This document shows positions 12,501 to 20,959 of a stretch of 64,000 nucleotides of DNA, one piece after another. The stretch is taken from the NCBI RefSeq assembly GCF_000003815.2, contig NW_023365757.1, positions 284,610 to 348,609 on the forward strand. The letters are read 5' to 3'. Every line of letters starts with the position of its first letter. The stretch's first letter is position 1. A model generated the notes under the pieces. The model worked only from the letters and a program-made list of their open reading frames with translations, was not told where the DNA came from and made no database searches. Made by a program: the position numbers and the translations under genes. This DNA is from Branchiostoma floridae (Eukaryota; Chordata; Leptocardii; Amphioxiformes; Branchiostomatidae).

Positions 12501-14992
12501 TATTGTAGCTCTTCATTTCCTTTGCTACCTGTGCTGTCCTCCCTGTTTCGTACATAGTTCTTACATTCCATGTACCTATCTTTATGGTTGTCTTGGGCGT
12601 CAGAAGGGGAGTCGGCCTTGCAGCTTCCTTGCGGCTTTCACTGCCCTGCGTCATAAGCCCCCTTTGTGGAGACCCTTCCTTGCCCATGACGGGTTTTTGG
12701 ATTCTTATCATCGGTGCTTCTGTAACTGGTGGCTGTTTTACAGGTAGGGTAGTTGACCCTACGCCAACCCATTTTAACCTCTTGGGTGAGGGGCGAGGTC
12801 CATCCTTTAGCGACTACCCAAGCTCCACCCCCTCATTCGAGGTTACAGAGTAGGAACGTGCCACCTACCCCGGGACTAGGAGATTGGTACATTCGGGCTC
12901 TCACACCACGACAAGGCGGATGGACGGGGAGCCGATGTTAGGGCATCCCAGTGAGAGAACTGTATATCTGGTGAAAGCATATTCCTTTAGCTACAAGACA
13001 AACTAAGTTTCGATCCTTCAACTTCTCTGATTTTAAAAAATTAGAGGGAAAAAACATTATTTTCATGTAAAAAATAATGCAAAAAATCGGGCATTTTGGC
13101 ATTGAAAGAAAAACATGAAGATGATTTTTCCGGCAAACACGACTGATACTGTCAGAAAGAGGAAAACCTAACGAGTAATCCAGCTAATTATAAAGAAAAT
13201 TCTAGTACCACAGTTTTTTTAATCATCCACGGCGCGCGGCATTACAACTAGGCTTAACATAGCCTGACTAAAATCAAGCCCCTAGCGGCCGGCCCTACAA
13301 TTGCCGCCACCCGTAGGGGGGAGGGGGTCATTAAGCCCAGCCGGCGAGAGAGCTTGTGTAAACACAGGCTAGGCTTAACACAGCGCTTCAGAGGTTAATC
13401 TAGGTCACAAGCCTAATCACATTCAGGCGTAGAAATATCCCGGAAGTAAGACGCGGACCAAAACACAATTTGCACCGAAAACACACCATTTCCTACGCTT
13501 TTCAGCCATGTAACCGTTTAATGTCATTTCGCAGGAAATAATGAGAAATCTCAACTCAAACATGGACCCTCGGAAGCCTTTCGTCACTTTTTTCTCGCGC
13601 ACTAGCTCGGCCCCTGTCGCGGAAGAACTGGTGTGTGCACCGTTAACGTTGATGTTTTTTATATCGCTGTCAACAAAGCATCAAGTGCAGTGGTTGAATT
13701 ATATAAGAAAATTCTCGAAATGGCTACAAATGCCTTGAACAAACATTGCATGAGGTTATGATTAAGTGTCACTTACATATGTCAATAGATCAAAAACAAT
13801 AGTTTAACTGCCAGCTTCATAGAATACTAAGTCTTGTGTTAAAATTCGGGCCAGGAAATATTTATTAACAAATACCGTGCAGTTAAAGTAGATTTTCTTA
13901 TTAATATCAAAGGAGATCAATACAAAATATAGTACATGTAGCTTCCAATCACAAAAACAAATTCAAACTAAATGGAACAAACTTTGCAGTATTTGCAATT
14001 GGCTTACCTGAAGGAGGGTTGGCATTTTCCGTTGGTACATTTATATCAAGGTATTCGTGTTCACTGTCGTCTTCATTTTCATAAACACCTTCAACCACAT
14101 CAGCGCCATTTTCATAAACACCTTCAGCCACATCAGCATCATTTTCATAAACACCCTCAGTCACATCAGCATCATCCTCATAAACACCTTCAGCCATATC
14201 AGCATCATTCTCATAAACACCCTCAGTCACATCAGCATCAATCTCATGAACACCCTCAGTCACATCAGCATCATTCTCATAAACACCCTTAGCAACATCA
14301 GCATCATTCTCATAAACACCCTCAGTCACATCAGCATCATTCTTATAATTACCCTCAGTCACATCAGCATCTTTCTCACAAGCACCCTCAGTTACATCAC
14401 TATCATTCTCATAAACACCCTCAATCACATCAGCATCATTCTCATAAACACCCTCAGTCACATCAGCATCATTCTCATGAACACCCTTCGCCACATCAGC
14501 ACCATTCTCATAAACACCCTCAGCCATATCAGCATCATTCTCATGAACACCCTTCGCCACATCAGCACCATTCTCATAAACACCCTCAGCCATATCAGCA
14601 TCATTCTCATAAACACCCTCAGTCACATCAGCATCATTCTCATAAACACCCTCAATCACATCAGCATCATTCTCATAAACACCCTCAGTCACATCAGCAT
14701 CATTCTCATGAACACCCTTCGCCACATCAGCACCATTCTCATAAACACCCTCAGCCATATCAGCATCATTCTCATGAACACCCTTCGCCACATCAGCACC
14801 ATTCTCATAAACACCCTCAGCCATATCAGCATCATTCTCATAAACACCCTCAGTCACATCAGCATCTTTCTCATAAACACCCTCAGTCACATCAGCACCA
14901 TTCTCATAAACACCCTCATAATCAGCCACAGTATCTGCTGCAGGCGTATGATGAACGGTGACGTCCCGTGGCTCTGTGGCAGTTCCAGACAT
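3582..14992 (-). CDS. Membrane NHL-repeat protein with 25 cytoplasmic Tyr-Glu-Asn repeats
   Basis: Four exons on the minus strand: 14992-14008, 6452-6271, 5069-4961 and 4402-3582 (stop TAG at 3584-3582). Every junction is GT-AG and the phases join exactly to 698 residues. Residues 28-302 are 25 tandem 11-residue units, consensus VYENDADVTEG, followed by a partial unit and HEYLDINVP. There is no N-terminal signal peptide. Residues 347-367 (WACVVIAASAAVAMLLLGLFI) form one membrane helix. A Thr/Ser-rich stalk (about 390-425) leads to an NHL beta-propeller region (about 430-698) with repeated GxFxx.GVVVS..NEIFVAEY-type blades. The likely topology is type II: acidic repeats inside, NHL outside. 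NHL propellers bind protein, RNA or sugar ligands, and the ligand here is unknown. Many repeats fit pYxN, the Grb2-type SH2 docking motif. Intron 1 (7.5 kb) carries retrotransposons. A minus-strand AATAAA is at 3106-3101. Confidence 0.85.
5660..5692. repeat. Short tandem repeat, cagctggtca unit
   Basis: Three to four direct copies of a 10-base unit lie in intron 2 of the NHL gene. A related pair, acatatttcgag...acaactgtcaa, occurs just downstream at about 5702 and 5761. The rest of the 1.2-kb intron 5070-6270 shows no other feature. Confidence 0.7.
6480..6773. mobile_element. TTAA-ended MITE, 294 bp
   Basis: Both ends are TTAA, and they carry 28-base near-perfect inverted repeats (TTAAGCTAAGGGCACAACCC and its complement at the right end, one mismatch in 28). 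There is no transposase. TTAA target sites and TTAA-flanked inverted repeats are typical of the piggyBac superfamily, so this looks like a non-autonomous derivative. It sits 28 bases upstream (minus-strand sense) of exon 2 of the NHL gene, close to the splice acceptor. Confidence 0.85.
7344..9626 (-). mobile_element. CR1/Jockey-type non-LTR retrotransposon, 5'-truncated, decayed
   Basis: A minus-strand reading frame encodes the tail of an APE endonuclease (LGASDHSIVYL) and then reverse transcriptase: KAAGPDGLPNKIIREF, ELRPISLTPI, motif A TDFAKAFDRVDH, motif B GLPQGTVLGPLLF and motif C KFVDDLNL, then a C-terminal domain ending at 7344. The FVDD catalytic pair is intact. Endonuclease-like sequence continues upstream through one in-frame TAG (9581-9579) up to 9626, where the RTE element begins. 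A 100-N gap (8576-8675) interrupts motif 1-2. The 3' untranslated end is not defined; 6774-7343 shows nothing I recognise. The copy is truncated and carries a stop, so is probably inactive. It lies in intron 1 of the NHL gene, same strand. Confidence 0.85.
8576..8675. other. Assembly gap (100 N)
   Basis: A run of exactly 100 N lies inside the CR1-like reverse transcriptase. The frame appears open across it only because N codons are untranslatable, and the length is a placeholder. Confidence 0.98.
9639..12957 (-). mobile_element. Full-length RTE-type non-LTR retrotransposon with 12-bp TSD
   Basis: The element is bounded by a perfect 12-base direct repeat, AACTGTATATCT, at 9627-9638 and 12958-12969. 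Its minus-strand 3' end is a short TAAG repeat that overlaps the stop codon, with almost no 3' UTR, as is usual for RTE elements. It encodes one long uninterrupted ORF (9646-12711). The intact ORF, the perfect target duplication and the lack of frame breaks point to a recent insertion. It entered immediately beside, and probably within, the older CR1-like copy, because the CR1 frame reads on into the target-site sequence. Confidence 0.92.
9646..12711 (-). CDS. RTE retrotransposon endonuclease-reverse transcriptase, 1021 aa
   Basis: The ORF is complete from ATG (12711) to stop. The N-terminal part is an APE-type endonuclease with GTWNVRTMYETGR (about residue 46), LSETRW, MGDLNAKVG and the catalytic SDHHLL motif (about residue 290). 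Reverse transcriptase follows: NGKSAGPDEVPAEALK, motif A FIDYEKAFDSIDR, motif B GVRQGCLLSPLLF, motif C LDFADDLALLSH, then YLGSVVDHHGG. The C-terminal end is basic (GKRKRGRPRNSWRRD). These enzymes nick target DNA and copy the element RNA at the nick. The frame stays open for some codons upstream of the chosen ATG, so the true N-terminus could be longer. All catalytic residues I can identify are present, so this copy may be active. Confidence 0.93.
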   Translation of the reverse strand: MIRIQKPVMGKEGSPQRGLMTQGSESRKEAARPTPLLTPKTTIKIGTWNVRTMYETGRTAQVAKEMKSYNISLLGLSETRWLQAGQLRLATGETLLYSGHTEDGAPHTEGVAMMLSQEAQRALIGWEPVSSRIITAKFATKKSNINMNVIQCYAPTNDAEEEKKDAFYQQLQAVLDKNRNKDITLLMGDLNAKVGADNTGHEEVMGMEGLGKMNDNGERFTDLCSLNQLVIGGSIFMHKRIHKATWRSPDHVTENQIDHMCINQKFRRLWSDVRVMRGADVSSDHHLLVMSARLRLKKYSTNTNPRKRFNVGLLKDKDIQTSFKLSLSNRFQPLQELFKEEDTDIENQWQQVKKGWLDTCEEVLGKKKPEHKEWISFSTLQKLETRKQKKTVLNTSRTRSEKMKAQEAYTAADKEVKKSIKKDKRDHFEDLARQAEEAAGKGNLRDLYMTTRKLAGKFQQVDKPVKDKEGNPLTTTEEQLRRWAEHFKELLNRPAPEAPPDIPPADSELPINTGKPTKVEIKKAIMSLKNGKSAGPDEVPAEALKADIAGSVNMLHSLFGRIWEEEQVPSEWREGILVKLPKKGDLSNCSNYRGIMLLSTAGKVFNRILLWRMRDAVDAKLRDEQAGFRKNRSCADQIATLRIIIEQSLEWNCPLYINFIDYEKAFDSIDRATLWKLLKHYGLPQKFISLIQSTYEDMKCRVAHAGQLTESFDVNTGVRQGCLLSPLLFLLSVDWIMRTTTKGKRNGIQWTLWSQLEDLDFADDLALLSHNHKQMQDKTAHLDATSLSTGLKISRKKTELMKINTTNSTPVTIGGEEVKETESFVYLGSVVDHHGGTDKDVTARIGKARAAFIMLKNVWASRVIRVATKLRIFNSNVKSVLLYGSETWRTTKATQHRIQTFINTCLRRIFKIKWSDRISNLELWDRAGQEPVVSQILKRKWSWIGHTLRKPTSSITHQALTWNPQGKRKRGRPRNSWRRDTEEEMKSICNSWQDLRKKAQRRVQWRTIIGGLCSDRNKGPK
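13262..13385 (+). repeat. Dispersed repeat CCTGACTAAAATC family, copy 1
   Basis: Starts cctgactaaaatcaagcccctagcggccggccctacaattg. The same sequence recurs at 18722-18810 (direct) and 28052-28128 (inverted), with a weaker piece at 34545-34575. GC-rich core. Nothing coding. The remaining NHL intron 1 sequence to 14007 shows no gene. Confidence 0.75.
14087..14911 (-). repeat. Coding minisatellite: 25 x 33 bp (11 residues)
   Basis: Within exon 1 of the NHL gene, a 33-base unit encoding VYENDADVTEG and variants (ADMAEG, ADVAKG, ADVIEG; VHEN in place of VYEN) is repeated 25 times with no frame break. The reverse strand is also open for about 330 codons purely because of the repeat. Units 3-9 and 10-16 follow the same variant order, showing a second-level duplication of 231 bases. 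Confidence 0.93.
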
Positions 14993-15254
14993 GGCTGCTC
15001 CTTGAGTTGTCTGATTGATGGGAGTGTTACCTTGCTGCGTGGTCTATAGTCCCTAGAGACTGTGGCCAGATGGTCTTGTAGCTAGGGTTGTTGATTTAGA
15101 GTCTGGTGCTGATGCAGCGAGGAAACGTACTGTCGTACGTGTTAACTTTGAGCACCACAAGATAAGACAAACGAAAAATCGCATCTCTATACGTCTGTCC
15201 GACGTAGTAGGCTATAGCTAGTCACTGGCCATGTCCAAAGATATAGAATTTGTT

Positions 15255-15577
15255 CTAAAGGGTGCAGAGGAGCGGGTGGATCGGCATCCCGTTCCAAACG
15301 ACAAGGAATTGGCGTCTGGATTTTGGTGCTACACAAGCTAGAGTAGCTGGCCTGCAACAGCGTTAAAGTAATTGTCTAGAAACTTCCACAGAAATTGGTC
15401 AGCTTTTTTGGACACTGGAATGATTGGTAACACCTGCTTTTCAATTTTCAAAGAATTATTTCTGAGTCGAGATTAATAATCAATCTCACCCCTCAGACTA
15501 ATTTTCGTACGATAGAATTTGCATTGATCAGTTTCTACTTCTTATTTAAACTGGGTACCAGATTATTTGGGGTAACG
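15255..15577 (+). repeat. Dispersed repeat, copy 2 (pair with 2318-2586)
   Basis: Aligns with 2318-2586 in the same orientation over its full length. Lies 260 bases upstream of the start codon of the minus-strand NHL gene, in its likely promoter region. The coding frame seen in copy 1 is not kept. Confidence 0.65.
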
Positions 15578-17399
15578 GAAGAATGAAATTTCAACAAGCC
15601 TGGCAATAAAAAAAATGTTATTGCCACGGCGACGGTGGTCTCTAGATAGTGGTGAACATATCATCATAACAAAACTCAAACTGGGAATCGACTGGAAGTT
15701 CCTGACATGATGATGTTTTTACCGCTGGTTCCAAAGCCAAGTCATAAAGATTGGACTAACATATACTGCATATTTCCTACGGCACTGCAGCGGGTTTTGT
15801 ATTGTTGTATGCTTGGCTGTGAACTACATAACTCTAGAAGTTGTGAAGGGATCTTGGTGATATTTGGTAGTTGTTTAGTGGTTATGGAAAGAAATAAAGT
15901 AAGGGTAACTGTATGAAATGACTTTATTTGCCTGCTTGTAGACAATTTCAAGGAAACAAAACAATTACTGATGCTTATAGATGAACAAAAATCATAACAT
16001 TTAAAAGACAAAAGGTCACAGCAAGTAAATTTTATGATATTCAATGCAGAATGTAAAAATAATGAGATAGCGCGAAAAAAATAACGGTAAAAAAACCAGA
16101 TGGCTATAAATTTTCAAACTAGACACCATAAATGTCGACGTAACAAGATTTGAAGTGACAAAACGTTACATTATGTCTAACAAGGCATTCATTCCTGTAT
16201 TATAGAAGTGAACTTGTGTAGTAAAAGTGACACTAGTGTGGTACATTGGTAGGTACACTGGTATCACTTGCCTAGCTGGCAACTACATTCATGGCGTCCA
16301 TATTGGTGGAACTTTTACAACTATCCAACAAGATTAACTTCTGCAACTTCAGTCATGGCTTCCTCCCTAGTGCCACTTTTACAAGTACAATTATCATTCT
16401 ACAACACAACTTGATGTTTGTCCATTTTTGACTAGACACAATTGGCACTTACCTTGTAGTTAGAACACGAGGACATCATGGCATCTTTTATGTGTCCGTT
16501 CATGCTGTGCAGTCACTCGTCACGGCAAGACAAGGAACGTCTTGTTGGGAATGTGTGTCGGCGCCCTTTCGCATACGATAATCTCATTAAAAACCCGTTT
16601 TTCAAGGTCTCATTTCCGTCTTTCTAACTTAATTTTCTCGGTTTTTACGACAACGGAAATTGGCTGACGGAAAAAAATTCGAGCTGGCTATAGCTAGAGC
16701 CCTGTGTTTGGGGTTCGCCTGTTACATTCTAAACAGCCATCCCACCTAGCCCCGAGCACTTATTGACCCACTGTTCCTAAGATGAACACCCATGAGGCAT
16801 GAGACAAATGGTAGTCTTTCCGATTATGGTAGGGACTAGGGATTATCTTCTTTTTTTGCCCCCCCCCCCCAAAAAAAGCTGTGACCGGAAACGCAACATT
16901 TTCCTAGGCCTAATTAGTTAAATGCAATGTGAACTTACACCTTAATATTGGAGTCTATCATCTAAACGAATTATAATGTACTTGTATCCTCAGGTAATCA
17001 GCCATCTTTCATTATCTGTAATATTTTGCCAGGCTGTCATCCAATTGGGCGCCAATAATTGGCCGCTGAGGTTACGTCATTATCACACGACTGAAAATGC
17101 ACTCTAAAGCTAATACCACAGTGTGATCGGCGGATCCAACGTGCTATACAGATTGAATGGTTTATCCTGCCAAAATAGCGGGCGCGGTAAGTCATAATCA
17201 TACGACTGAAATTTCATTCTTGTCTGTGTGACACAGATCCTGCTGTCCGGGGCCGTAACTGGCCCTTAGGAGGCCGGCGGATTCTGGGCGGTGCTATAAG
17301 CGAAATTAATTAGGCTATGGTACATGTATTAGACTACATGGTATTACGTCATCCTCGGTCTACTGTGGATAATCAGGTACAAGAAGTTGACCAGACGAC
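15578..17399. other. Intergenic, no gene recognised
   Basis: AT-rich sequence with short low-complexity runs, including a poly-C/poly-A tract at about 16858-16877. Small open frames here have no codon-like or splice support. Confidence 0.5.
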
Positions 17400-17539
17400 G
17401 TGTACTTCCGGGTCACCTATAGCGCATTTCCGCCTGTTTGTTCGTGCCAAACAGACGACGGAGACTTTCTCTCGATCTCATCTTCCATTTGAGACGCCAG
17501 TTCCCGTTCTGAGCTGTTTTCATCGCAGATAACTGTCAG
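17400..17539 (+). other. Candidate 5' noncoding exon of the zinc-finger gene
   Basis: A strong donor, CAG/gtaagg, ends at 17539, and the coding exon of the zinc-finger gene is preceded by a good acceptor (ctttgtactatag at 19272-19284). One long intron would join them, leaving the ATG 16 bases inside the second exon. The upstream limit of this exon is not visible in sequence. Confidence 0.35.
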
Positions 17540-18136
17540 GTAAGGATGCTGATGACTCTCTACGTAAGGTTGTGTAACTATTTTAAAATACAGAACTACA
17601 GTAACGATTTCACGATAGTTATATAGTGTTTTCTTTGTGTGGGACGATGATACCGACAAATTGTAGTTTGGGGGCTACTGGACAAATAGCACTGTACGTA
17701 CAGGACTCAACAAAAGCCAAGTATATTGTGATAAGAATCTAGAAGGCATCCATACATTTGTGTTTCTGTACGGTACCCAACGACACTTTTTGTACATTTC
17801 TAGACACAAAGAACGGCAGTTCCGTCCATCGGAATTTCTCAGATTTATCACAGGTGGTTCAGGATTCTCCCAAGCGTGCGATATCTTTCTCACTGTGTCA
17901 AAATCCGTAGCATTTCTTTCCTTTTGTTGGATTGCTTTTGGTAAAAATGCTGAAAATTCGCTGTGATTTTCCGTCCGAATGGCGTCACTTTTGCCGGTGG
18001 CATTGTCTGTTGAAGTAAACAAAGCCTCCATAGCGGGCTATCTGGGCCATTTGTTGTGCTTATAGATTCTCTCTTTGCTGATCGGCTTATTTAGTACTTA
18101 GTACTGTACTGTACTGGGCGTTTGTGCAGCTGTCTG

Positions 18137-18333
18137 TACTCTCCAAGCAGAGGTTAGGCTCCGGCTGTTTTTAACGTTGTTTTCAGTCGTTTTTATTGGA
18201 TTTCGTATTGTATTTTGATGTATCTTGGTAAGATACAATACAATACAAAATAGAAAACCCGATAAAAACGATTAAAAAAAACGTTGAAAAATAGCAGAAG
18301 CCTATTGACATTGTAACCTCTTCTTGGAGAGTA
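18137..18333. mobile_element. Foldback MITE, about 197 bp
   Basis: Left arm TACTCTCCAAGCAGAGGTTA pairs with the right arm ending aacctcttcttggagagta. The arms continue through tttttaacgtt..., gtttttat and gtattgtatt to a short loop near 18228, so nearly the whole element folds on itself. No coding capacity. A related end (ttcttggagagttgcag) occurs near 29655. Confidence 0.8.
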
Positions 18334-18561
18334 GCCGGCCGGCCAAAAGGAAGGCATTAGCAAACATAAACAATCGATCGACTCTGGGGGTTTCCACAGT
18401 CTGTACTTTGTACGTATACTTAAATATCATATTGATTTCATAATCCATAGTGTTTCATCATCTCCTCTTTGGAAAATACGTTGTCTTAAAACGCTGAAAT
18501 TTTGATGTGATTTTCCGTCCTAATCAAGTGGCGTCACTTTTCCCGATGGTATTGTCTGCTA

Positions 18562-18690
18562 AAACTTGTGTATTGGCGAAAGTCAAATATGCTGCTTGTG
18601 TACTGCACTGGCGGAACTCAAACAGACCAGCTGTGTATTGGCGCAACGCAAATAGCGCTTGTGTATTGGCGGAAATACGCCGCTGTTGTC
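18562..18690 (+). repeat. Degenerate minisatellite, cttgtgtattggcg unit
   Basis: About four direct copies of (c)ttgtgtattggcg(g/c)aa..caaata.tgc, spaced 30-50 bases apart, located in the putative first intron of the zinc-finger gene. Confidence 0.6.
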
Positions 18691-18721
18691 TTGGTTACTG
18701 GACGCCAACTGTCGCTGTTTA

Positions 18722-18810
18722 GCCTGACTAAAATCACGCCCCTAGCGGCCCGCCGTACAATTGCTGCCCCAGCCAGCGTGAGATTGTGTAAACAGAACAG
18801 GCTAGCCGCT
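18722..18810 (+). repeat. Dispersed repeat CCTGACTAAAATC family, copy 2
   Basis: Same sequence as 13262 onward (cctgactaaaatcacgcccctagcggcc), same orientation, including the shared downstream text gattgtgtaaaca..aggcta. Confidence 0.75.
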
Positions 18811-19300
18811 GTTTACCTCTTGAAAATGCACCTTACCGTACCAAGGAGATTAAATTTTAATCTCCTTGACTAAACCAAGATCACATGGTTTCCCCCTTTT
18901 CAGGATTCAGGAGTTTCCTTTCAGAGAAAAAAAGTACGGACAAATTGCACGTTCAGTGGGTTATGCCCTTTGCTTTTAGGACGTGCATGCAAGCAAGCGT
19001 TTTTAACACCTCTGTGTTGTGGCTTTGCCTGATTACCTTATTCAGAAAATCCGAGAATGAATCCGTAAAGAATGACGCGTTAGTGCTCATTCAATCACAT
19101 TTCGCCGGATCCACTATTGCAGCAGGACTCGTAACTAGGTTTGTGTTGAGAAATGATGACCCTTCAGCCATATATTTTAATGGCTAGAATGACTCCAAGC
19201 AGATGTCGTGTTGTGCACTTTCACAGTATATAATGCAAAATAACCATAATTTTTTAAATAACTTCTCTTATCTTTGTACTATAGATACAGTAGCGACTTG

Positions 19301-20368
19301 ATGGCGACAACGAAGAGCAGCCGTGATGGCGTTAGCAGAGGTTCGGTTGGGGGGTTTGCCAACACTCTTCATAGGTGTGAGGAGTGCAGCAAGCAGTTCA
19401 GCACACGGAGTAAACTTAAGATCCACATACGGACTCACACAGGGGAGAAACCCTACAGGTGTGAGAAGTGTAGCAAGCAGTTCAGTGATCTGGGTAATCT
19501 GAAGAAGCACATGCGAACTCACACTGGTGAGAAACCCCACAAGTGTGAGGAGTGTAGCAGGCAGTTCAGTGAGCTTGGTAATCTGAAGAAGCACATGCGA
19601 ACTCACACCGGTGAGAAACCCTACAAGTGTGAGGAGTGCAGCTGGCAGTTCAATGAGCTTTCTCACCTGAAGAAACACGTGCGGACTCACACAGGGGAGA
19701 AACCCTACGCGTGTAAGGAATGCGGTAGGAAGTTCAGTTTGCAGGGTAATCTGAAGACTCATATGCGAACTCACACAGGGGAGAAGTCCCACAGGTGTGA
19801 GGAGTGCAGCAGGCAGTTCAGTGATCTGGGTAATCTGAAGACCCACATGCGTACTCACACAGGGGAGAAACCCTACAAATGTGATGAGTGCAGCAAACGG
19901 TTTAGTCAGATGGGTATACTGAAAGTCCACATGCGGACTCATGGAGGGGAGAAACCCTACAGGTGTGATGAGTGTAGCAGGCAGTTCAGTGACCTGGTTC
20001 ATCTAAAGAAACACATGCGTACTCACACTGGGGAGAAACCCTACAGGTGTGAGGAGTGCAGCAGGCAGTTCAGTGAGCTGGGAAGTCTGAAGACTCATAT
20101 GCGGACTCACACAGGGGAAAAACCCTACAGGTGTGAGGAGTGCAGCAAACAGTTCAGTCAGCTGAGTAATCTGAAGAAACACATGCGTACTCACACTGGG
20201 GAGAAACCTTACAGATGTGAGGAGTGCAGCAGGCAGTTCAGTGAGCTGGGTGGTCTGAAGACTCACATGCGGATTCACACAGGGGAGAAACCCTATAGTT
20301 GTAAGGAGTGCAGCAAGCAGTTCAGGCACCTGAATGCTCTGAAGAAACACATGAAAACACACTCGTGA
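19301..20368 (+). CDS. C2H2 zinc-finger protein, 12 tandem fingers
   Basis: The single coding exon encodes 355 residues. I start at the ATG at 19301 (MATTKSSRDG) because the upstream part of the frame begins with a non-ATG codon and contains a splice acceptor at 19284. After about 25 residues come 12 consecutive C2H2 fingers of the form CEECS(K/R)QFS-x5-LK-x-H-x-RTH, joined by TGEKP(Y/H) linkers; one linker, between fingers 7 and 8, is GGEKP. All zinc ligands are present in all fingers. The protein ends directly after finger 12 (HMKTHS). Such arrays bind DNA in the nucleus; no KRAB, SCAN, BTB or ZAD domain is visible. Predicted base-contact residues at helix position -1 are often acidic (Asp/Glu) and position 3 is often Asn or His. 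The target is unknown. The reverse frame in this exon is a shadow. Confidence 0.95.
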   Translation: MATTKSSRDGVSRGSVGGFANTLHRCEECSKQFSTRSKLKIHIRTHTGEKPYRCEKCSKQFSDLGNLKKHMRTHTGEKPHKCEECSRQFSELGNLKKHMRTHTGEKPYKCEECSWQFNELSHLKKHVRTHTGEKPYACKECGRKFSLQGNLKTHMRTHTGEKSHRCEECSRQFSDLGNLKTHMRTHTGEKPYKCDECSKRFSQMGILKVHMRTHGGEKPYRCDECSRQFSDLVHLKKHMRTHTGEKPYRCEECSRQFSELGSLKTHMRTHTGEKPYRCEECSKQFSQLSNLKKHMRTHTGEKPYRCEECSRQFSELGGLKTHMRIHTGEKPYSCKECSKQFRHLNALKKHMKTHS

Positions 20369-20959
20369 CAAGGTCTTGAGAAAGAATGACATCGAATAGG
20401 CAGCTAGCTCGATTTAATTTCCTTGCTACAATGTTCAGTTGTGTCCATTTTAGAAAATAATGCATAGCTAATATTTGCTATTGCATTGTGTACTACTAGT
20501 ACACTCAGTCTGTTGAGGCTATATCGATTATTTTTTAAGTGTATGGTTTAACTTTTAATTAAGAGTTTCTTATCTGGTTAGAAAGAATAATACCATAAAA
20601 TCAGACGCTTAGATCATATGTACATAGCACATGTTTTTTTTTTCAATTGCCCTTGGTACGTTGTCGGTTTGTTTCAATGTCCAATGGTAATCTTAGGTGG
20701 TATTGGCAAATGCTTTTATATGCTTTTATATACTTAACTTGATACATTGATAATTATATTTCAGCCATACATAGTATGGTGAAATATATTGTATTCGTAA
20801 TGTTTCTTCTTTCTTCTTCTTTCTTTCTCCTGTCAAATCTTCAAAGTGATTCATCTCCGCCGTGCCTGGACCGAATGACCTGAAATTTGGCACAGGGGTA
20901 GAATGGGCCAATACCTTGATGCTATTTTCTCAGTTTTTTCATATCTGCCTCTAAAATGA

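Noticed and set aside
14057-15049. 330-codon plus-strand ORF of FINTLSHISIIL repeats
   Set aside because: It is the complement of the 33-bp coding minisatellite. The minus frame has an ATG, correct splice donor, and joins to TM and NHL exons, so the plus frame is a shadow.
17675-18031. 118-codon minus ORF (starts MEALFTSTDNATGK)
   Set aside because: It has an ATG and a plausible composition, but no recognised domain. The related segment at 18440-18560 does not keep the frame, and it lies in the likely intron of the zinc-finger gene on the other strand. It could be a first exon, but the support is too thin.
19268-20392. Minus-strand ORFs opposite the zinc-finger exon
   Set aside because: They consist of the antisense of finger repeats (LPAALLTPVGFLPCVS) and contain no recognised domain.
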